NCBI GenBank assembly: GCA_020633195.1
Contig: JACKEC010000019.1
Span: forward strand, 496,001-560,000
From: Sandaracinaceae bacterium
Lineage (GTDB): Bacteria; Myxococcota_A; Polyangia; Polyangiales; Sandaracinaceae
Reading direction: 5' to 3'
Length of the DNA: 64,000 nt
The translations under genes and the position numbers were made by a program. Shown here piece after piece: positions 17,697-25,306 of this stretch. Position 1 is the first letter of the stretch, and each line of letters begins with the position of its first letter. The notes under the pieces were generated by a model. That model was not told the DNA's origin, did no database searches, and was given only the letters and a program-made list of their open reading frames with translations.

Positions 17697-19732
17697 ACCG
17701 ACGATCCTTGAAAGCCCTCGCGCTCGCGAGCGGCAGCAGCCTCTTGGCCTTCGTGTCGATCGCGCCCGCGCTGGCCACCTCGACGGAGCGCTTCGTCCTC
17801 GACGACGCCGCGTCGCTCGCCGCCGGCGAGCTCGAGCGCACCGCGGTGCACTCGGACGGCCGCGTCACCATCGGCCCCGGGATCGAGCGCGTCGCGCTGC
17901 CCGACGAGGTGGCGCTCGTCTACTCGAGCGCGCGCGCGGCCGACGGCGCGATCTACCTGGGCACCGGCAACGACGGGAAGATCTACAGGGTCCGCGGCGC
18001 CAACGTCGAGCTCTACGCCGAGACGGGCCAGCTCCTCGTCGGCTCGCTCGTCCTCGGCGAAGGCGGCGAGCTCTACGCGGGCACGCTCCCCGAGGGTCGC
18101 ATCTACCGCGTCGCCCCCGACGGCACTGTCGCCGAGGTCGCGCGACCGGACGGCGTCGAGCACGTGTGGGACCTCGCCTACGACGCGCGCCGGCACACGC
18201 TCTACGCCGCGACGGGCCCCGAGGGCCGCGTCTACGCGATCGACCGCAGCGGCCACGCGACCATCCGGTGGGACTCCACCGCGAGCCACGTGATGAGCCT
18301 CGCGCTCGCGCCCGACGGCGCGCTCTACGCGGGCACCAGCGACGACGCCCTCGTCGTGCGCATCGAGGGCGATCGCGTCACCGTCGTCCAGGACTTCGAG
18401 GGCAACGAGATCACCGCGCTCGCCCTGCGCGACGGCGTCCTCGCGGTGGCGGCCAACGAGTTCCCCGACCCGCCCGCGGTGACCACGGCGCACGCGAACA
18501 CCCCCACCGGCCCGGCCGCCTCGCCGCCGCGGCCCCGCCCCGGCAAGGGCCGCATCTGGCGGGTGGGCACCGACGGCCGCGCCGAGCGCGTCTTCGCCCA
18601 GGACGCCGGCCACGTCACCAGCCTCGCCATCCTCGGCGACGGCACCATCGTGGGCGGCACCGGCGCGGACGGCCGCATCGTCCGCGTGAACCCCGACCGC
18701 ACCACCGCCACGTGGATCGACGTCGACGAGCGCCAGGTCCTCGACGTCAGCTTCGGCGCCGGCCCCGCGTACTTCGTCACTGGCGACGGCGCGGCGCTGT
18801 ACCGCGTCACCGACGAGCGCCCGCGCGACGCCATCTGGAACAGCAAAGTCCTCGACGCCCGCTTCTCGGCGCGATGGGGCGAGCTCGACTTCCGCGCCGA
18901 CGGCAACCTCGCCCTGCAGACCCGCAGCGGTAACACCGAGGAGCCCGACGAGACCTGGAGCGAGTGGTCCAACGAGCTCACCGCCAGCGGCCCCGTCCGC
19001 TCGCCGGCGGCGCGCTTCCTCCAGGTTCGCGCGCGCTTCGCCCGCGACCCCGACGCCACCCTGCGCGCCGTCACCATCTACTTCCTGCCGCAGAACCAGC
19101 GCGCCTACGTCACCGACGTCCGCCTCGAGGGGGCGACCAAGGCCGTCACCGACCGCATGCGCGCCGAGCGCCAGAGCGAGATCCCCGACGCGAGCACCCG
19201 CTACAAGATCGCGTGGACGGTCGACAACCCCGACGGCGACCGCCTCCGCTACCGCCTGCGCTACCGCGCCGAAGGCCAGCGCGTGTGGCGAGAGGTCCTG
19301 CGCTCCGACCAGGTGCTGACCGACACGAACCACGAGTGGCAGACCGAGTCGATCCCCGACGGCTGGTACGTCGTCCGCGTCGAAGCCTCGGACGAGATGG
19401 ACAACCCCAACGCCCTGGTGCTGAGGGACTCGCGCGACTCGGATCCCCTGCGGATCGACAACCACGCCCCGCGCGTGGAGCAGCTCCGGTTCGCGGGGAC
19501 GCGATTGAGCGGCAGAGCGGTCGACGGGCTCGGGCCGATCGCGCGCCTCGAGTACGCCGTGGATGGCGGCGACTGGGTGGCGTTCTTTCCGGCGGACGAC
19601 TTGTTCGACACGGCCACGGAGAGCTTCGAGGTCGACCTGTCTGCGGTGGCGGCCGGGGAGCACGTGGTGGCCGTGCGCGCGAGTGACGCGAGCGGGAACC
19701 TGGGGAGCGCAGAGGCGATCGTTCGGCGGTGA
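17693..19732 (+). CDS. Exported beta-propeller protein with C-terminal fibronectin/Ig-like domains
   Basis: The TTG start overlaps the previous TGA (TTGA), giving a 679-residue protein with a clean signal peptide (MNRRSLKALALASGSSLLAF to APALAT). Residues ~60-390 contain repeated blade-like units (GAIYLGTGNDGKIYRV, GELYAGTLPEGRIYRV, HTLYAATGPEGRVYAI), as in NHL/SMP-30-like propellers. The rest holds Ig- or fibronectin-like strands (GDRLRYRLRYRAEG; DGWYVVRVEASDEMDNPN). It is tightly coupled to the S55 peptidase, so the two are likely to act together outside the cytoplasm; binding partners are unknown. Confidence 0.85.
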   Translation: MNRRSLKALALASGSSLLAFVSIAPALATSTERFVLDDAASLAAGELERTAVHSDGRVTIGPGIERVALPDEVALVYSSARAADGAIYLGTGNDGKIYRVRGANVELYAETGQLLVGSLVLGEGGELYAGTLPEGRIYRVAPDGTVAEVARPDGVEHVWDLAYDARRHTLYAATGPEGRVYAIDRSGHATIRWDSTASHVMSLALAPDGALYAGTSDDALVVRIEGDRVTVVQDFEGNEITALALRDGVLAVAANEFPDPPAVTTAHANTPTGPAASPPRPRPGKGRIWRVGTDGRAERVFAQDAGHVTSLAILGDGTIVGGTGADGRIVRVNPDRTTATWIDVDERQVLDVSFGAGPAYFVTGDGAALYRVTDERPRDAIWNSKVLDARFSARWGELDFRADGNLALQTRSGNTEEPDETWSEWSNELTASGPVRSPAARFLQVRARFARDPDATLRAVTIYFLPQNQRAYVTDVRLEGATKAVTDRMRAERQSEIPDASTRYKIAWTVDNPDGDRLRYRLRYRAEGQRVWREVLRSDQVLTDTNHEWQTESIPDGWYVVRVEASDEMDNPNALVLRDSRDSDPLRIDNHAPRVEQLRFAGTRLSGRAVDGLGPIARLEYAVDGGDWVAFFPADDLFDTATESFEVDLSAVAAGEHVVAVRASDASGNLGSAEAIVRR

Positions 19733-19920
19733 TCCGCCGGTCTTGCGTCGGCTGGCGCACAGCGGCAGCGCCGCCCACCATCCCCTCACCCTCGAGATGG
19801 CGAGATGCCGATGCGTTTCTGGCGACCCTCGAGCGGGCACCTACTCCGCCGTTATCGGCTCTCTCCTGCTGGCCTACGGCACCGGTCTCCCCTTCCCCAT
19901 AGAATTGCCACACTCGCACC

Positions 19921-20202
19921 ATGCCCCACAGTGACGGTATTCGGACCGAGCCCCTCCGCGCGCTAGCAATGCACCTGAGCCGAGATCTGCTGTATCAGCA
20001 GTTCGAAGCCCTTCACCATCGCAAGCCGAGCGCGAAGCAGATCGACGCCATCACCGTTCACCTGGACCAGGGAAGGGAGTGTCTGGAATTTCGTGTTCGG
20101 CCTGGCGGTTCTCTGACCGGAGGAGACCCGGATGACCGACGACAAGAAGATGCGATCGAGCTCGCCCAAGCCGCCAAAGGAGCACCCGCGGATCAGGCGT
20201 GA
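19921..20202 (+). CDS. Small hypothetical protein (doubtful)
   Basis: A 93-codon frame with an ATG but no clear ribosome site. The first 60 residues (RDLLYQQFEALHHRKPSAKQIDAITVHLDQGRECLEF) have believable composition, while the end is low-complexity and overlaps the next small frame. It sits at the start of a lower-GC, repeat-bearing stretch leading to IS66. It could be a real small accessory gene or a remnant. Confidence 0.35.
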   Translation: MPHSDGIRTEPLRALAMHLSRDLLYQQFEALHHRKPSAKQIDAITVHLDQGRECLEFRVRPGGSLTGGDPDDRRQEDAIELAQAAKGAPADQA

Positions 20203-20374
20203 GCTCCTCGACGAGCTAGAGGTGCCATCGGGCATGCACCGTGGGTGGGGACGGGTCCGAGATGTCTTGCGACAGAGGTCTGCCAAGCGTTGGTCGGCAT
20301 GGGCATGGCTGGGTACTGCGCCGACACCGCAGAGTCACGGCACCGGCGACGCTGGGCCAGCGGTGGTGGTCTAA
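20132..20374 (+). CDS. Small basic hypothetical protein (doubtful)
   Basis: An 80-residue frame beginning MTDDKKMRSSSPKPPKEHPR. A good GGAGGAG ribosome site lies about ten bases before the ATG, which is the main reason to keep it. The second half (PTPQSHGTGDAGPAVVV) is low-complexity and may be read-through of decayed sequence. It overlaps the preceding small frame by 71 bases in another phase. Confidence 0.35.
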   Translation: MTDDKKMRSSSPKPPKEHPRIRRELLDELEVPSGMHRGWGRVRDVLRQRSAKRWSAWAWLGTAPTPQSHGTGDAGPAVVV

Positions 20375-21304
20375 CCGTCTGCAAGTGAGGACGAGCGCTC
20401 CTGGCGAGGACGGCCCATAGCACCCACCTGCCAGTCCAGCTCGTCGTAGTACCGCTCCATCGACATCGCCACGGAGGTCAGCACGCGCTCGCTGCCTCGT
20501 AGGCGATCGCATGCCACCGGCGGCCGTAGCGTCCATCCCAGCGACCTCCGCGACCGACATCACGCAGTCGCGCGAGGAGCGCGACGCTCGCGGACAACCG
20601 ATGGTAGTGCGGCGACCAGTCGAGAGGGCTTTGAAGCGGGGCGCCCTCTCGTCGTCATCAAGCGCGATTGCCGCAACCTCGAGACCGGATTTCGGAGCTG
20701 GGCAATCGGTGGCACCTCGGTGATGGTGGCGGCTGCGAAGCGCGCTTCCGCATCCTGCGCCGCCCGGGGCACCAGATCAGAAGGTGCTTCGAGGAGCGGA
20801 CCGAAATCCATTCATGGCGAAAGGCGTAGTGGGCGACCGCCAAGACCTCAGAGGAGGCTGCGACTTCATGCTGCTCGCAACGCGAGCGCGATGATCGGTC
20901 GCCACGAGTCACCTCGCGCCCACCGCGGTAGGCGTGACGTCCGCTGTCGCAGCCGAGCGCGGCGGCTGCGATCACGCGATCTCGGTCGGGCCCCGCCTCG
21001 CGAACCACTTCCCTCGATGACGTCCAGGTAGAGCCAGACGTCGTTGCGCTCACGCCAGGAGCTCAGTAGCGATTCGACATCGATGCGCATGCGACCGGTT
21101 GCCTGTCCGCGTGAACGAACTTACCAGACGTGCAGCGACGGATGATCCGGCGCCCGCGCCATGTCAGCTCCCGAAGGTCACCCAGTCGGTGACCCGGGCG
21201 TCGTAGATGGCGCGTCGCCGGAGGACTAGGTCAACCACCGATGGACGCTCAGCTGGACGGCATCGACTACGAATGGGGCTGCGCCTTCCTGAAGAGGGCG
21301 ATCC
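20375..21304. other. Decayed, lower-GC stretch without an intact gene
   Basis: No frame longer than about 130 codons has convincing coding character here. On the minus strand, protein-like pieces occur in three phases one after another (MRIDVESLLSSWRERNDVWLYLDVIE near 21090; VLAVAHYAFRHEWISV near 20830; MSVAEVAGMDATAAGGM near 20560), as expected for a gene broken by several frameshifts. Base composition differs visibly from the GC-rich genes around. The original function is not recognisable. Confidence 0.4.
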
Positions 21305-21536
21305 ACGCGGTGGCGTACGTCGGACGGCTCACGCGCGGCCCTCCACGCGGTGGCGGGCCACGCGGTGGCGTACGTCGGACGGCTCACGCGCGACGTGGTG
21401 GCGTACGTCGTCCGTGGGCCACGCGGTGGCGTACGCCGGACGGCTCTCGCGGACGACGCGGTGGCGTACGTCGGCCACGGCTCTCGGACGCGCCGTCGTC
21501 GGCCACGCGGTGGCGTACGTCGGACGTTGCGTCTCG
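21305..21536. repeat. Cluster of six copies of a short repeat left of IS66
   Basis: Six copies of a unit close to GCGGTGGCGTACGTCGGACG followed by GCTCTCGCG occur at about 21305, 21360, 21392, 21421, 21456 and 21501, some diverged. Spacing is irregular (about 28-55 bases), so this is neither a clean tandem repeat nor a CRISPR. The same unit continues on the other side of IS66 and in other gaps of the window. Confidence 0.85.
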
Positions 21537-21630
21537 TGGGACGAGTACCCCCTGTGCGTGACCGCTCAGCGACACCGGGATGACTGGCGACTCGCCGCCG
21601 CGCAGCCTTGCGGGCTCGCGGAGGGCGGAC

Positions 21631-21969
21631 GTGCAGAAGCGGAAGGTCGGGGACGAGCTCGAGGCGCGGATCCTGTTGGCGAAGGTCGCGAAGGCCGGGG
21701 GTGACCTGAGGACGTTCGCCCGGACCCACGGGATCGACGGGCGGTCGCTGAACGCGTGGCGTCAGAACCTGGCGCGGCGAGGTCGGCCGTCGCGATCGAG
21801 GAAGCCCGCGGCCGAGGCCCCGATGCGGCTCGTCGAGCTGGTACCGACAGCCATCGCGCCCGCGTCGGCGCGGTACGTGGTGCGGGTCGGCGACGGGGAG
21901 GTGGAGGTCGGCGACGACTTCCAGGCGGACACGCTCCGTCGCCTGCTCGAGGTCCTGCGGGCGTGCTGA
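21631..21969 (+). CDS. tnpA: IS66 accessory protein TnpA
   Basis: The 112-residue protein has the helix-turn-helix look of IS66 Orf1 proteins (VGDELEARILLAKVAKAGGDL, then FARTHGIDGRSLNAWRQNLARRG). The GTG was chosen because it follows a GGAGGG and the family's conserved region begins directly after it; an ATG at 21580 lies inside the terminal inverted repeat. Its stop overlaps the start of tnpB. Confidence 0.85.
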   Translation: MQKRKVGDELEARILLAKVAKAGGDLRTFARTHGIDGRSLNAWRQNLARRGRPSRSRKPAAEAPMRLVELVPTAIAPASARYVVRVGDGEVEVGDDFQADTLRRLLEVLRAC

Positions 21970-22325
21970 GCCTGCCGCCCGCGGTCCGGGTGTTCGTGGC
22001 CGTGGAACCGGTCGACATGCGCGGCAGCTTCGACGCGCTCGCCGGCGCGGTGCGTCGGCTGGGGCTCGACCCCGTCGACGGGCACGTCTACTTGTTCTTC
22101 AACCGGCGGCGACGGATCGCCAAGGCGCTGTGGTTCGACGGCTCGGGCTGGTGTCTGCTGGCGAAGCGTCTCGAAGCGGGGAGCTTCCAGCTCCCGGTGC
22201 TCTCGGGCCAGGAAACGCAGGTCCAGGTGGACGGTCCGACCTTCGCCTCGCTGCTCGCGGGGATCGACTTCACGGCGTCGCGCCGCGGCTGGTACCGACG
22301 ACTTCCGGTGCGGTCCAGTCGGTAG
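21963..22325 (+). CDS. tnpB: IS66 accessory protein TnpB (Orf2 family)
   Basis: The 120-residue product begins at a GTG overlapping the end of tnpA (GTGCTGA). It shows the family's core VFVAVEPVDMRGSFDALAG, then DGHVYLFFNRRRRIAKALWFDGSGWCLLAKRLE, nearly diagnostic for IS66 Orf2. The protein is needed with TnpA for IS66 transposition in studied members; its exact role is not known. Confidence 0.93.
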   Translation: MLSLPPAVRVFVAVEPVDMRGSFDALAGAVRRLGLDPVDGHVYLFFNRRRRIAKALWFDGSGWCLLAKRLEAGSFQLPVLSGQETQVQVDGPTFASLLAGIDFTASRRGWYRRLPVRSSR

Positions 22326-22364
22326 GGGATCGACGCCGATCGCGAGTCGTGATCTCGTCACGTC

Positions 22365-23891
22365 GTGGTCGTCGACGTCGAGGAGCTCCGACGCGAGAAC
22401 GCGGAGCAGCGCGCGCAGATCGCGGAGCTGCTCTCGACGAACACGAAGCTCGTGGTCGAGATCGCGAAGCTGAACGACCGCGTCGCGGAGCTGCTGGCCA
22501 TCGCGCAGCGCAAGCAGCGCAAGAAGACGACCCCGGCCGACAAGAAGCCCGAGCCGCCGCCGGTGCTCGAGGCCGACGCGCAGCAGGCCTTCGACGCGCG
22601 ACCGCAGCCGCCCCCGCTGCCCGACAAGACGAAGACGTCCAAGGGCAGCGGGCGCCGAACCGGCCGCAACGCGATCCCGTCACACCTCGAGGCCGAAGAG
22701 CATCGACTCCGTCCCGAGGGCTGCGAGCACTGCGGCAGCACGAACCTCGCCGCGGCGGACGAGGTCGTCGAGGAGAAGCTCGACGTCGTCAAAGAGCACC
22801 AGCGTCGCCGCGTCGTGCGCCGCACGACGTGTCGCTGCCGTGACTGCGGCCGTCGCACGACCCCGCCGTCGCTGCCCGCGCCCTACGCGCGCTCCAAGAT
22901 GACCTGCGAGTGGCTCGCGTGGTTCATCCACCAGAAGTTCGGGCTCCTCGTCCCGCTCGACCGGATCCGCCGCGACCTCGCCGAGCGCGGCGTCCCGCTC
23001 GCGATGGGCTCGCTCGTGAGCTTCGTCGAGCGGGCGGCGGACCTGCTCGCGCCGATCGACGGGCTGCACTGGAAGACCCTCCTGTCGAGCCCGTGGATGG
23101 CGACCGACGGCACGGGGCTCAAGGTGCTCGTGCCTGGCCTGCCCGCGGCGCACGACGGCTACGTCGAGCTCTACCGCAACGCCGATTGCGCAGTGTTCCA
23201 GTACGCCGCGCACAAGGGCTCGGACGACGTCGTCGCCAAGCTCGCGCCCTTCCGCGGGACGCTCACCGCCGACGCCGAGCACCGCTTCAACCCCGTCTAC
23301 GCAACGGGCCGCGTGATCGAGGCCGGCTGCAACGCGCATGGCCGCCGCAAGTTCCGCGACGCCGAGGCGACCCAGCCGGTGCTCGCGCAGGAGGGCGGCG
23401 CCTTCCTCGCCGCGATGTACGTCGCCGAGCAGGAGGCGCAGGCGAGCGGCCTCACCGGCGAAGCTCTCCTCGTGCACCGCCGTGCACACATCCGGCCGAT
23501 CGCCGACGACTTCCAGAGGTGGCTCGCTGCCGTCGAGCCGACCCTGTTGCCCTCGGACCCGCTGACCGAGGCCGTGCGCTACTACCGCAACCACTGGGAC
23601 GCGCTCACGCGCTTCATCGACGACCCGCTCGTCCCGATCGACAACTCGCCCACCGAGCGCGAGTTCCAGAACCTCGCGAAGCTCCGCCTCAACATGCTCT
23701 TCGCCGGCAGCACCGAGGGCGCCCACCGCGCCTGCGTACTGCTCGGCATCGTCGCCACCTGCCGGGTCATCGGCGTCCCGGTCCAGGCCTACCTCGTCTG
23801 GGCCTTCGATCGCCTCGGCACGCACCGCGAGCGCTTCGGGCTCCCGCTCGCCGAGATCACGCCCGCCGCCTTCAAGGTCGCGCGCGGCTGA
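22365..23891 (+). CDS. tnpC: IS66 DDE transposase TnpC
   Basis: The 508-residue transposase has an N-terminal coiled coil (residues ~3-45), a Cys-pair zinc-finger region (CEHCGS, later CRCRDCGRRT) and the catalytic part with the first Asp in WMATDGTGLKV, the Cys-His block GCNAHGRRKFRDAE, and the C-terminal PIDNSPTEREFQNLAKLRLNML that supplies the final acidic residue. The frame is intact, so the element may still be active. Confidence 0.95.
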   Translation: MVVDVEELRRENAEQRAQIAELLSTNTKLVVEIAKLNDRVAELLAIAQRKQRKKTTPADKKPEPPPVLEADAQQAFDARPQPPPLPDKTKTSKGSGRRTGRNAIPSHLEAEEHRLRPEGCEHCGSTNLAAADEVVEEKLDVVKEHQRRRVVRRTTCRCRDCGRRTTPPSLPAPYARSKMTCEWLAWFIHQKFGLLVPLDRIRRDLAERGVPLAMGSLVSFVERAADLLAPIDGLHWKTLLSSPWMATDGTGLKVLVPGLPAAHDGYVELYRNADCAVFQYAAHKGSDDVVAKLAPFRGTLTADAEHRFNPVYATGRVIEAGCNAHGRRKFRDAEATQPVLAQEGGAFLAAMYVAEQEAQASGLTGEALLVHRRAHIRPIADDFQRWLAAVEPTLLPSDPLTEAVRYYRNHWDALTRFIDDPLVPIDNSPTEREFQNLAKLRLNMLFAGSTEGAHRACVLLGIVATCRVIGVPVQAYLVWAFDRLGTHRERFGLPLAEITPAAFKVARG

Positions 23892-23960
23892 CGGCCGCGC
23901 CGGCCCGATGGCACGCGGCGCGATCGGCGTCAGCCCGGCTTCGCTGATCGGTCACGTCGC

Positions 23961-24105
23961 GGCCACGCGGTGGCGTACGTCGGACGGCTCTCGCGGTGTC
24001 TGCGCCCGGGCGGGAACCGTCCGGGCCGCGCGGTGGCGTACGTCGGACGGCTCTCGCGGATGGTCCGGGCCGCGCGGTGGCGTACGTCGGACGGCTCTCG
24101 CGGAT
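23961..24105. repeat. Three further copies of the short repeat, right of IS66
   Basis: Copies begin at about 23961, 24026 and 24069, each containing GCGGTGGCGTACGTCGGACG and then GCTCTCGCGG almost without change. They are better conserved than the copies left of IS66, so the element sits inside a repeat cluster. Confidence 0.88.
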
Positions 24106-24143
24106 GCGACGTACCCTACGAATCCCGCGCTGGCCGCCTCCAC

Positions 24144-24221
24144 GAAGCGAGCGGCCGCGGCGCGCGCCCACCAGCCGGCGGCGATCGCCACGCCGATCGA
24201 CGCACATCGGACGGTTCCTTC
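24144..24221. repeat. Composite repeat module shared with 34.0 kb
   Basis: Bases 24144-24176 match 33984-34016 at 30 of 33 positions (block GAAGCGAGCGGCCGCGG). Bases 24201-24221 carry ACATCGGACGGTTC, the reverse orientation of the GAACCGTCCGATGT repeat found in other gaps. The combination of the same modules at separate places shows a mosaic intergenic repeat. Confidence 0.75.
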
Positions 24222-24274
24222 TTGGCCGGCCCGTATGGACGGTCCCTTCTTGGCTCGCACGGTTCCTTCTTGGC

Positions 24275-25183
24275 TCAGGGCGGGCTCGTGGGGGTGAGCC
24301 CGCCCAGCCAGCGGATGGCCTCGGGCACGCCCTGGTCCAGCATCGAGCCGTAGTGATCGCCTCGCTCGACGCGCATCCGCTCGGAGGCGGGGTTGCTCGG
24401 GAGGGCGGTCCAGAGGCGGTCGACCGCGGGGCCGTCGACGACGCCGTCCTGGGTCGAGTCGAAGAGGAAGACGGGGACTCGGATTCGCGAGGCGATGTGG
24501 ATGGGCGAGTAGGCCTCGGCCTGCGCGCGAGCGCTCCTGCCGACGTACGGTTGCACGTCGTCCAAGAACGCTCGCAGGTCGGCGACCGGGGCGAACGCGG
24601 CCACGGCGTGGACCCGGGGCTCGTGCGCCGCGAAGGCGAGCGCCAACGTCGCGGCCGAGCTGTGGCCGGCGGCGTAGACGCGCGCGGGGTCGATCCGCGG
24701 CTCGTTGGCGAGTGCGTAGTCGAGCGCCGCGCGCGCGTTGGACACGCCGAAGTCCGCCCCCGCGAACGCCCGCCGTGCCGCGTAGACGGAGCCGTCCGTG
24801 TCGCCGCCGTCGATGTCGAACGACACCACCGCGAGGCCCGCCGCCGCATAGGGCAGGTGCTCCGGGCGGTCCTCCTCCGAGAGCGCCATGCCGGTGATCA
24901 GGTCGCTCCCGGCCGGGCCGATGACCACGAGCGGCAACGAGCCCTCGACCATGGCCGGCGTGTACAGCCACACCCGCATCGGCACGCCCTGCCGATCCAA
25001 CACGCCCTGTCGACACAGCACGCCGGGGGCCACCTCGCGGGGTGCGATCTCCTGCGCGCCCGCGGCGGGGTTGTTCCACTCTCCGCCGCCGCCGCAGGCG
25101 AGCCACGCGGTCAGGAGGGGGAGCAGCGCGAGAGCGGCGCCGAGGGCTCGCGCGCGCGACGCGGTGGCGTTCCCAAAGGTCAT
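24275..25183 (-). CDS. Exported alpha/beta hydrolase (dienelactone-hydrolase or PAF-acetylhydrolase-like)
   Basis: The 302-residue protein has an N-terminal hydrophobic segment ending in AWLAC|GGGG, an imperfect lipobox, so it is probably a lipoprotein or otherwise exported. The nucleophile elbow is GHSSAA (Ser), a DSTQDG block can supply the acid, and His lies in ERGDHYGS. These are the catalytic triad positions of serine esterases in this fold. The substrate is unknown. The gene lies alone between the repeat cluster and the kinase gene. Confidence 0.85.
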   Translation of the reverse strand: MTFGNATASRARALGAALALLPLLTAWLACGGGGEWNNPAAGAQEIAPREVAPGVLCRQGVLDRQGVPMRVWLYTPAMVEGSLPLVVIGPAGSDLITGMALSEEDRPEHLPYAAAGLAVVSFDIDGGDTDGSVYAARRAFAGADFGVSNARAALDYALANEPRIDPARVYAAGHSSAATLALAFAAHEPRVHAVAAFAPVADLRAFLDDVQPYVGRSARAQAEAYSPIHIASRIRVPVFLFDSTQDGVVDGPAVDRLWTALPSNPASERMRVERGDHYGSMLDQGVPEAIRWLGGLTPTSPP

Positions 25184-25306
25184 GGGGACCTTGTGACCTC
25201 ACGGCCCGGGACGGTCAACGTTCGGTGCGTGTTTCAGGGCGCGCTGCCGCGCGCGCTCGCCGGAACCAGAAGATCCGAACGAGGTACGGGCTCCGAGCTT
25301 CTCAGT

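Larger units (their letters stand above)
21557..23956 (+). mobile_element. Complete IS66-family insertion sequence (about 2.4 kb)
   Basis: Terminal inverted repeats of 28 bases are visible: left 21557-21584 (beginning CGTGACCG) and right 23929-23956 (ending CGGTCACG), differing at four positions. Between them lie tnpA, tnpB and tnpC in the usual IS66 order. IS66 elements normally make an 8-bp target duplication, but the eight bases outside each end do not match, so the copy is old, rearranged or produced by recombination between the repeats that flank it on both sides. Confidence 0.93.

Noticed and set aside
17612..19840. 742-codon minus-strand frame opposite the propeller gene
   Set aside because: Shadow frame; the plus strand has a signal peptide and propeller repeats.
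21305..21536. CRISPR-like appearance of regularly named repeats
   Set aside because: Spacing between copies is irregular, some copies are strongly diverged, spacers are short and no cas genes are nearby.
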